11,786 bases of DNA from Deltaproteobacteria bacterium (GTDB taxonomy: Bacteria; Desulfobacterota; DSM-4660; Desulfatiglandales; Desulfatiglandaceae), in NCBI GenBank assembly GCA_029932035.1, contig JAOZQV010000081.1, forward strand, positions 1 to 11,786. Reading direction: 5' to 3'. Below the pieces are notes generated by a model. That model was given only the letters and a program-made list of their open reading frames with translations, was not told the DNA's origin and ran no database searches. Below are positions 1 through 5,458 of the stretch, one piece after another (the first letter of the stretch is position 1; each line of letters starts with the position of its first letter). The translations under genes were made by a program, and so were the position numbers.

Positions 1-890
1 TGGGTTTCAGCCTGGCATCCGGAACCGGGGATCCCCGATCTACCAACCAGACCTTCACAAACTCCTTTGAAGTCCCCAAAATAAATCTGTACACGGCCTA
101 CGTCCAATACAAACCAATCGAACAGGTGAAGATCATCGGCGGACAATTCAAGAACCCGGTCTATTTTGCCAGTAAACAGGATCTGACATGGGACACGGAC
201 ATCCGGCCTCAAGGTATCGCAGCCCCGATCAAGGGCTATTTCATCCCCAAGAAGGGGTATTGGTTTGTCACGCCGGCATGGTATATTCTAAATGAGTTTA
301 AGTCCGAAGAAGAGACGGCCAGGATGGCCATTTTGCAGGCCGGTGTCGGGTGGGACGTTACCGATCATTTCTGGTTCAAGTTTGCGCCAGGCTATTTCTA
401 CAACACGAATGTGAAAGGGAACGATTTTAAATGGAGTTCCGGTTCCAACACCAGGGACGCCAATGGCGACCTCATTTACGAGTACAATTCCTTCACCCTT
501 GATGGGGAATTCGGCTGGCAAAAGCTGCCGGGGTACATCAAGCTGGTCAATGTATTCGCGCAATTCATCAGCTCGGATGCTGATGACGATAGCAAGGGAT
601 GGCTGGCCGGTATTCGGTTCGGCCGCAAGATCGAAAAACTCTGGGACTGGCAGTTCAGATACAGCTACAGATATCTTGAAAGAGACGCATGGCTGGACTT
701 TCTGCCTGATAGCGATGCTTATGGCGGAAAAACCAACGCAAAAGGCCACGAGGTCAGGTTCAATCTTGGACTGAACAAACATGTGGTCTTCGCTATCGAT
801 TATTATAATATGAGGAAGATCGATTACGCGCCAGGCGAGACTTCAGAACCCGAGAATGTCCTTCAGGTGGACATGAACTTCAAGTTTTAA
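1..890 (+). CDS. Porin_5-family outer-membrane porin, C-terminal part (5' truncated by window edge)
   Basis: The reading frame is open from base 3, runs through a GTG at 126, and stops at 888-890, giving about 295 visible residues. The GTG is internal and not the true start, because homology-like sequence precedes it. Near the visible N-terminus is an ASGTGDPRSTNQTF stretch, followed by GGQFKNP and then TWDTDIRPQG. Late in the protein there is a YRYLERDAW segment followed by SD-(5 residues)-TNAKGHE. I recognise these as landmarks of the 'putative porin' family (Pfam Porin_5) rather than of classical OprO/OprP. Alternating aromatic and polar residues suggest beta-strands, and the chain ends in Phe (MNFKF), the usual outer-membrane beta-barrel C-terminal signature. 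It probably forms a passive outer-membrane channel. It lies 244 bp upstream of pstS on the same strand, so a role in phosphate passage is possible but unproven. The substrate cannot be read from the sequence. Confidence 0.85.
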   Translation, partial: GFSLASGTGDPRSTNQTFTNSFEVPKINLYTAYVQYKPIEQVKIIGGQFKNPVYFASKQDLTWDTDIRPQGIAAPIKGYFIPKKGYWFVTPAWYILNEFKSEEETARMAILQAGVGWDVTDHFWFKFAPGYFYNTNVKGNDFKWSSGSNTRDANGDLIYEYNSFTLDGEFGWQKLPGYIKLVNVFAQFISSDADDDSKGWLAGIRFGRKIEKLWDWQFRYSYRYLERDAWLDFLPDSDAYGGKTNAKGHEVRFNLGLNKHVVFAIDYYNMRKIDYAPGETSEPENVLQVDMNFKF

Positions 891-981
891 CAAGCTGTTG
901 CCGGCATCCATCCAGAGCATAAGATTGTCCGGGTGGCTGCCGCAAACTGCGGGAAAATATTGCGCTATTATAATGAAGTTA

Positions 982-1025
982 TTAACCGAACATTAACGTG
1001 AGCCTAACAAAAATCTAACAATTCA
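982..1025 (+). promoter_or_regulatory. Probable Pho box: four 11-bp direct repeats (PhoB-type binding array)
   Basis: A YTAAC core occurs at 982-986 (TTAAC), 993-997 (TTAAC), 1004-1008 (CTAAC) and 1015-1019 (CTAAC), exactly 11 bp apart each time. The last two units form CTAACA-AAAAT-CTAACA, which has the spacing and skeleton (CTnnCA, A/T spacer, CTnnCA) of the E. coli Pho box. Known Pho boxes are tandem 11-bp units, each pair bound head-to-tail by a PhoB/PhoP dimer, so four units would fit two dimers. The array ends just before a -10-like hexamer and lies upstream of the phosphate operon, which supports the assignment. The regulator itself is not in the window. Confidence 0.75.
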
Positions 1026-1032
1026 GGAGTAT

Positions 1033-1038
1033 CATAAT
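1033..1038 (+). promoter_or_regulatory. Candidate -10 element of the pstS promoter (CATAAT)
   Basis: CATAAT matches the sigma-70 -10 consensus at five of six positions. It begins 18 bp after the start of the last Pho-box unit (1015), about the spacing used when the Pho box replaces the -35 element. Transcription would then start near 1045 and leave a leader of roughly 90 nt before pstS. The start site is inferred. Confidence 0.5.
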
Positions 1039-1124
1039 TACCAAACTAAATTGAGTTTGATGGTTTTATCACAGAGCAAAAGGTGAAGTTAGTATTGTAA
1101 CACTATCAGTTCTATGGAGTCTAT

Positions 1125-1130
1125 GGAGGG
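1125..1130 (+). promoter_or_regulatory. Shine-Dalgarno that decides the pstS start (GGAGGG)
   Basis: GGAGGG lies 4 nt before the ATG at 1135. Two upstream in-frame ATGs (1114 and 1123) have no comparable site. Starting at 1135 also gives a clean signal peptide, whereas the earlier starts would add acidic residues in front of it. Confidence 0.8.
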
Positions 1131-1134
1131 AAAA

Positions 1135-1953
1135 ATGAAGATCAAAGGTATTGCAATAATGGCATTTCTCGTAGCAGGGCTTTTTGCCGCAAATATGGCA
1201 TGGGCAGGAAAAATCGTGATCAAGGGTTCCACCACGGTGCTCCCGATCGCCCAGAAGGTGGCCGAGGCCTACATGAAGCAGAATCCGGACATTAAAATCT
1301 CCATTTCCGGCGGTGGGTCGGGCAATGGTATCAAGGCGCTTATTGACGGGTCCACCGATATCGCGGACAGTTCCCGGTTCATAAAGGGAAAGGAAATAAA
1401 ACTGGCCCTCAAAAAAGGGGCCTATCCTGTGCCTTTTGCCGTTGCCTATGACTGCATCGTGCCGGTGGTGCATCCAAGCAATTCTATTGTGAATATCACC
1501 ATGGCGCAGCTTAAAGATATCTACATGGGAAAGATCAAGAACTGGAAAGAGCTGGGCGGTCCTGACAGACCGGTTGTAGTGATCTCCAGGGATACCTCTT
1601 CAGGGACTTACGAGGTGTGGTCCAAGAAGGTTATGGCAAAGAAGCGGGTCTATCCTGGAGCCCTGCTTCAGGCGTCCAATGGGACTATTGTACAGACCGT
1701 TTCAAAGAATAAAAACGCCATCGGATATATCGGCATCGGATACATGAACAAAGATGTAAAGCCGTTGATGGTCAACCGGATCGTGGGATCGGCAGCAACA
1801 ACCCTGAACGGGACATATCCGATAAGCAGACCCCTCTTCATGTTCACGCCGGGATGGCCGAAGGGAGATGTGCTCAATTTCATCAATTTTGTCATTAATC
1901 CGAACAAGGGTCAGAAATATGTAGCGGAAGCCGGATTCGTGCCCCTTTACTGA
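1135..1953 (+). CDS. pstS: PstS, periplasmic phosphate-binding protein of the Pst ABC transporter
   Basis: This 272-residue protein binds phosphate in the periplasm and delivers it to the PstC/PstA channel. Residues 1-24 form a Sec signal peptide: a lysine-containing N-terminus, a hydrophobic core, and AWA just before the predicted cleavage at Gly25. No lipobox cysteine is seen. Phosphate-contact loops typical of the PBP-like PstS family are present: GSTT at 31-34, GGGSGNG at 59-65, DSSR at 78-81 and SRDTSSGT at 151-158. The length is normal for the shorter PstS clade. It is the first gene after the Pho-box array and ends 27 bp before pstC, so it is probably the first cistron of a phosphate-starvation-induced operon. 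The start at 1135 is chosen by its ribosome-binding site and signal peptide. Confidence 0.95.
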   Translation: MKIKGIAIMAFLVAGLFAANMAWAGKIVIKGSTTVLPIAQKVAEAYMKQNPDIKISISGGGSGNGIKALIDGSTDIADSSRFIKGKEIKLALKKGAYPVPFAVAYDCIVPVVHPSNSIVNITMAQLKDIYMGKIKNWKELGGPDRPVVVISRDTSSGTYEVWSKKVMAKKRVYPGALLQASNGTIVQTVSKNKNAIGYIGIGYMNKDVKPLMVNRIVGSAATTLNGTYPISRPLFMFTPGWPKGDVLNFINFVINPNKGQKYVAEAGFVPLY

Positions 1954-1980
1954 TTGATGATTATCGATGGATGATTTAGT

Positions 1981-2892
1981 ATGGAAAAAGGTAGCAAAAA
2001 AGGGAAAAGCCGGCGGGGAAGGGAACGGGCGATCCGGTTTGTATTTTTCGGTGTGGCATTGGCTTCAATTGCTACCCTCGGCCTGATTGCCCTCTTCCTT
2101 TTCGTAGAGGGGCTTCCTATTTTAGGAAAGGTTTCTGTCACGGATTTCGTCTTCGGAAAGTTCTGGTACCCAACCGACGAGCCCCCGGATTTTGGCATTT
2201 TCCCTCTGATTATGGGATCCGTCTGCGTGACCGCGGTTTCTTCTGTTATCTCAATCCCACTCGGAGTAATGACGGCCCTCTATCTTGCAGAGTGCGCCTC
2301 TGCGAGAGGGAGGGAGTGGGTTAAACCGATCGTAGAGCTTTTAGCTTCCCTGCCTTCGGTGGTCATCGGCTTTTTCGGCATGGTGATCGTGGCGCCGTTC
2401 CTTCAAGAAATCCTGGATATTCCTACGGGCCTGAATCTATTTAATGCGTCTTTAATGTTAGCTTTTATGTCCATCCCAACCATCTGCAGCCTATCTGAAG
2501 ATGCCATCTTCAGTGTTCCCACAGAGTTGAAAGAGGCCTCACTGGCCTTAGGGGCTACACACTGGGAAACCATCGCCCGGGTCATTCTTCCCGCGTCCAT
2601 ATCCGGCATCTCTACCGCTGTAATCCTGGGCATGTCCAGAGCCATGGGGGAAACCATGGTTGTCCTTATGGTTGCAGGCGGGGCGGCTATGATACCCACC
2701 TCCCTTTTTGATCCGGTGCGGCCCATGCCCGCGAGCATAGCCGCGGAGATGGCAGAGGCCCCTTTCCAAGGCGACCACTATTACGCCCTGTTTGCTATAG
2801 CCATTGTCTTGTTTTTGTTCACCCTGGCCTTCAACCTTGTGGCGGAACATATCTCCAATAAATACAGACAGGTGGGAGCAGCAACTCTTTAA
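1981..2892 (+). CDS. pstC: PstC, phosphate ABC transporter permease
   Basis: This 303-residue inner-membrane protein forms half of the phosphate channel with PstA. A basic cytoplasmic N-terminus (about residues 2-18) is followed by a first membrane helix at about 19-42. A periplasmic segment comes next, then the binding-protein-dependent permease domain at roughly 75-290 with several hydrophobic helices. The EAA loop that docks with PstB is at 185-209 (EASLALGATHW start, LPASISG end). SRAMGETM at 219-226 is a PstC landmark. Length is normal. The start at 1981 has no good Shine-Dalgarno sequence. Upstream is only a GATGGATGATT stretch, so initiation may rely on re-initiation after pstS. Confidence 0.95.
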   Translation: MEKGSKKGKSRRGRERAIRFVFFGVALASIATLGLIALFLFVEGLPILGKVSVTDFVFGKFWYPTDEPPDFGIFPLIMGSVCVTAVSSVISIPLGVMTALYLAECASARGREWVKPIVELLASLPSVVIGFFGMVIVAPFLQEILDIPTGLNLFNASLMLAFMSIPTICSLSEDAIFSVPTELKEASLALGATHWETIARVILPASISGISTAVILGMSRAMGETMVVLMVAGGAAMIPTSLFDPVRPMPASIAAEMAEAPFQGDHYYALFAIAIVLFLFTLAFNLVAEHISNKYRQVGAATL

Positions 2893-2907
2893 ATTGGACG
2901 GAAAAGA

Positions 2908-2936
2908 CAGAAGTCAGAGATCGGACGTCAGAAGTC
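2908..2936 (+). repeat. Short direct repeat in the pstC-pstA spacer (CAGAAGTC x2)
   Basis: CAGAAGTC occurs at 2908-2915 and 2929-2936, 21 bp apart, within a patch rich in GTCAGA/GTCGGA words. It lies wholly between pstC and pstA and encodes nothing evident. It resembles degenerate intergenic repeat filler. No terminal inverted repeats or transposase are associated with it. Confidence 0.5.
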
Positions 2937-2942
2937 GGGAAG

Positions 2943-2990
2943 GGATGGATGAATGGATGATTAGGAAAGAATGCTGGGATGAATAGGATG
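2943..2990 (+). repeat. GGATG-rich repeat tract running into the pstA start
   Basis: The tract repeats GGATG(A/G) words (GGATGGATGAATGGATGA at 2943-2960, then GGGATGA and AGGATGA) up to the pstA start codons. TGGATGATT at 2954-2962 also occurs in the pstS-pstC spacer at 1968-1976. GAATGCTGG at 2969-2977 is the reverse complement of CCAGCATTC at 8758-8766 in the repeat patch upstream of clpB. This suggests one intergenic repeat family present on both strands. Confidence 0.45.
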
Positions 2991-3857
2991 AAGCATAAGA
3001 ATGGAATACAGGTTCGCAGAAAAATCGTTCAGGGGGCTATGTTTGGGATTTTCAAGATCTGCGCAGCCGCCAATGGAATTGCCCTTGCAATTATGTTGTA
3101 CTTTCTTGTGTCGAGGGGTTGGCGGGCCATTAACTGGACATTCCTCACCCAACCGCCCATAGATTCCATGACAAAGGGGGGCATCCTCCCCTGTATCATA
3201 GGGACGCTCTGCCTCAGCCTTGGCGCCATTGCGGTAGCCCTTCCGATCGGAGTTGCATCAGCCATTTACCTGCACGAATACGCGCGCCCAGGACGGATTG
3301 TTCGTCTAATCCGGCTCGGAATCAATAACCTTGCAGGGGTGCCTTCTGTGGTTTTTGGGCTCTTTGGCCTGGCCTTTTTTGTGGTGTATTTGGAAATGGG
3401 AGTGAGTATCTTTGCCGGCTCTCTGACTTTAGGAGCACTTACACTGCCGGTCATTATCGGGTCTACAGAAGAGGCCCTGAGGGCCGTTCCGGATACATAT
3501 CGAGAAGCATCTCTTGGCATTGGGGCCACCAAGTGGCAGACCATTTATCACGTGGTCCTACCGGCAGCCCTGCCAGGAATTCTGACAGGGGCCATCCTGG
3601 GAATCAGTCGGGCCGCGGGAGAAACAGCGCCTATCATGTTTACGGCAGCTGTATTCTTTACACCCTCATTGCCAACCTCTATTTTTGATGAGATTATGGC
3701 ACTCCCCTATCATATTTATGTCCTTGCCACAGCAGGCACTGATATTGAGGCCACACGTCCTCTGCAGTATGGAACAGCCCTGGTGTTGATCGCCTTAGTG
3801 CTGGGGTTGAATTTCATTGCCATCATCTACCGATCTCGTCTCAGGAGGAATCGATGA
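2979..3857 (+). CDS. pstA: PstA, phosphate ABC transporter permease
   Basis: This 292-residue inner-membrane protein is the partner of PstC in the phosphate channel. A basic N-terminus leads into a first helix at about 22-45. The permease domain covers roughly 70-285. The EAA loop is at 176-200 (EASLGIGATKW start, LPAALPG end), and SRAAGETAPI at 210-219 is a PstA landmark. The C-terminus is basic and cytoplasmic (SRLRRNR). Start choice is uncertain: ATGs at 2979 and 2988 are both in frame, neither has a strong Shine-Dalgarno, and AGGA at 2963-2966 is somewhat far from either. The start lies inside a GGATG-rich repeat tract. The stop at 3855-3857 overlaps an ATG of a mini-ORF leading to pstB. 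Confidence 0.93.
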   Translation: MNRMKHKNGIQVRRKIVQGAMFGIFKICAAANGIALAIMLYFLVSRGWRAINWTFLTQPPIDSMTKGGILPCIIGTLCLSLGAIAVALPIGVASAIYLHEYARPGRIVRLIRLGINNLAGVPSVVFGLFGLAFFVVYLEMGVSIFAGSLTLGALTLPVIIGSTEEALRAVPDTYREASLGIGATKWQTIYHVVLPAALPGILTGAILGISRAAGETAPIMFTAAVFFTPSLPTSIFDEIMALPYHIYVLATAGTDIEATRPLQYGTALVLIALVLGLNFIAIIYRSRLRRNR

Positions 3858-3880
3858 TGCTTTCAAATTTCAAATCTTAG
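3854..3880 (+). other. Eight-codon mini-ORF between pstA and pstB, possible translational coupler
   Basis: AGGAGG at 3843-3848, inside the end of pstA, sits 5 nt before an ATG at 3854 that overlaps the pstA stop as ATGA. This frame encodes MMLSNFKS and stops with TAG at 3878-3880. That stop overlaps AGGAG (3879-3883), the Shine-Dalgarno of pstB. The arrangement could pass ribosomes from pstA to pstB. It could instead be the relic of an older pstB start, since the frame differs from pstB. No function as a peptide is claimed. Confidence 0.35.
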
Positions 3881-3887
3881 GAGCCCT

Positions 3888-4649
3888 ATGCAAGATTCAC
3901 TGAAAATGTCGGCAGAAGATCTCAATTTCTATTACGGCAATTTCCAGGCCCTCCATGGAATTAACCTTGAGTTCTATGAGAACCAGGTAACAGCCCTGAT
4001 CGGCCCTTCCGGATGCGGAAAGAGCACACTGTTGCGATGTCTGAACAGGATGAATGATCTGATTTCTTACAGCCGGGTGGAGGGAAAGGTATTCTTAGAT
4101 GATGAAGAGATTTATGATCCCGATGTAGATGTGGTTGCGCTCCGTCGTCATGTGGGCATGGTATTTCAAAAACCGAATCCCTTCCCAAAGACCATTTTTG
4201 AAAATGTGGCATACGGTTTAAGGGTCAACGGTATAAAGGACAAGTCCTTTCTTGCAGAGAGGGTAGAAACCAGCCTGAAACAGGCGGCCCTGTGGGATGA
4301 AGTAAAAGAGAGGCTCCACGATTCAGCCCTCGGTTTATCCGGAGGGCAACAGCAGCGGCTCTGCATTGCAAGGGCTATGGCCGTAGAACCGGAAGTCCTC
4401 CTCATGGACGAACCGGCATCTGCCTTAGACCCGCTTGCAACTCAAAAAATCGAGGAGCTGATCCACGATCTGAAAAAAAGATACACAATTATTATCGTGA
4501 CCCACAATATGCAGCAGGCTGCAAGAGTCTCCGACATCACCGCCTTTTTTTACTTGGGAGAGATTATTGAGGTGGACAAGACCGAAACGCTCTTTACTCG
4601 GCCGAAATTAGAACAAACTTCTGACTATATCACCGGGCGTTTCGGATAA
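3888..4649 (+). CDS. pstB: PstB, phosphate ABC transporter ATPase
   Basis: This 253-residue cytoplasmic ATPase energises phosphate import through PstC/PstA. All ABC motifs are intact: Walker A GPSGCGKST at 39-47, Q-loop Gln94 in VFQKPNPF, signature LSGGQ at 150-154, Walker B ending in Asp174-Glu175 (LLMDEP), D-loop SALDP at 178-182, and H-loop His206 in VTHN. RCLNRMND after Walker A and the FQKPNPFP segment are typical of PstB rather than other ABC ATPases. The start at 3888 is supported by AGGAG 4 nt upstream and by normal family length. It follows pstA by 30 bp in the same operon. Confidence 0.97.
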   Translation: MQDSLKMSAEDLNFYYGNFQALHGINLEFYENQVTALIGPSGCGKSTLLRCLNRMNDLISYSRVEGKVFLDDEEIYDPDVDVVALRRHVGMVFQKPNPFPKTIFENVAYGLRVNGIKDKSFLAERVETSLKQAALWDEVKERLHDSALGLSGGQQQRLCIARAMAVEPEVLLMDEPASALDPLATQKIEELIHDLKKRYTIIIVTHNMQQAARVSDITAFFYLGEIIEVDKTETLFTRPKLEQTSDYITGRFG

Positions 4650-4665
4650 AACCTGAAAAATTTGG

Positions 4666-4695
4666 ACGCAGATGAACGCAGATAAACGCAGATGA
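4666..4695 (+). repeat. Three tandem copies of a 10-bp unit, ACGCAGATRA, between pstB and phoU
   Basis: Three contiguous units, at 4666-4675, 4676-4685 and 4686-4695, follow ACGCAGATRA with one variable base. The tract lies within the 87-bp pstB-phoU spacer. It is not obviously a protein site or a hairpin. From memory, CGCAGAT-type decamer arrays recur between genes in Desulfobacterota and related genomes, so this is probably a dispersed intergenic repeat. It could change phoU level relative to pstSCAB. Confidence 0.7.
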
Positions 4696-4736
4696 TAAAG
4701 AAGCGAGACCTTAATAACGAAAGTGAGGAATAGACC

Positions 4737-5414
4737 ATGAAAAAGCACTTGCAAAGAGAACTGGAAAAAGTGAAAAAACGGATCCTCTCTTTAGGGGCCA
4801 TGGCAGAGGAGAGCGTCCGTATGGCCATTCAGGCCTTTGAAACGAAGGACGGTGATCTTGCCATGAAGATTATTGAGTCTGACAGGGAGTTAAATGAAGC
4901 AGAGGTGGAAATGGAAGAGGAATGTCTGAAGATCTTAGCCCTGCACCAGCCCTTTGCCGTCGATCTACGATTCATAAATGCTGTCATAAAGATCAACAAC
5001 GACCTGGAACGTGTGGGTGATGAAGCTGTAAACATTGCGGAGCGCGTGGCCAATATAGCAGGGAAACCGCCCGTGGAAGTCCCCTTCGAGTATAGCGTTA
5101 TGGCCGAAAAATCAGAAGCCATGCTGAGAAGCAGCCTGGATGCCCTGGTAAATCTAGATGCAGACCTGGCTTATAAGGTCTGTTTGTTGGACGACGAGGT
5201 GGATGAAATCAATCGCGATATCTATGATAAGATCAAAGAAGTGATCAGACGTCAACCGGAACGTGTCGGTTACCTGATCAATCTCCTCCTCATTTCGAGG
5301 CATTTGGAACGAATCGCAGATCACGCCACCAACATTGCCGAAGAGGTGATTTACATGGTTGAGGGAGAAATTCCCAGACACAGAAATGATATATTCAAAC
5401 CGGATGATGCCTGA
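4737..5414 (+). CDS. phoU: PhoU, phosphate-transport and Pho-signalling regulator
   Basis: This 225-residue all-helical cytoplasmic protein dampens Pst transport and PhoR signalling when phosphate is plentiful. It shows the two-fold internal repeat of PhoU. DLERVGDEAVN at 89-99 and HLERIADHATN at 189-199 align 100 residues apart, placing Glu91/Asp95/Asn99 and Glu191/Asp195/Asn199 in equivalent positions. In solved PhoU structures these E-x3-D motifs bind multinuclear metal clusters. Length is normal. A GAGG at 4725-4728 lies 8 nt before the ATG. It is the last gene of the operon, and no phoR or phoB follows. It converges on a minus-strand gene with a 44-bp gap, in which I see no hairpin followed by a T-run. 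Confidence 0.96.
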   Translation: MKKHLQRELEKVKKRILSLGAMAEESVRMAIQAFETKDGDLAMKIIESDRELNEAEVEMEEECLKILALHQPFAVDLRFINAVIKINNDLERVGDEAVNIAERVANIAGKPPVEVPFEYSVMAEKSEAMLRSSLDALVNLDADLAYKVCLLDDEVDEINRDIYDKIKEVIRRQPERVGYLINLLLISRHLERIADHATNIAEEVIYMVEGEIPRHRNDIFKPDDA

Positions 5415-5458
5415 ACCGAAGAAGCCGCAATTGCGAATTCCAGGCCCTTCAGTATTTC

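Noticed and set aside
940..952. A CCGCA-AAC-TGCGG hairpin after the porin, considered as a terminator.
   Set aside because: The stem is only 5 bp and no T-run follows, so intrinsic termination is not supported.
1114..1134. Earlier in-frame ATGs (1114 and 1123) for PstS.
   Set aside because: They lack a Shine-Dalgarno sequence and would put acidic residues before the signal peptide. The ATG at 1135 has GGAGGG at good spacing.
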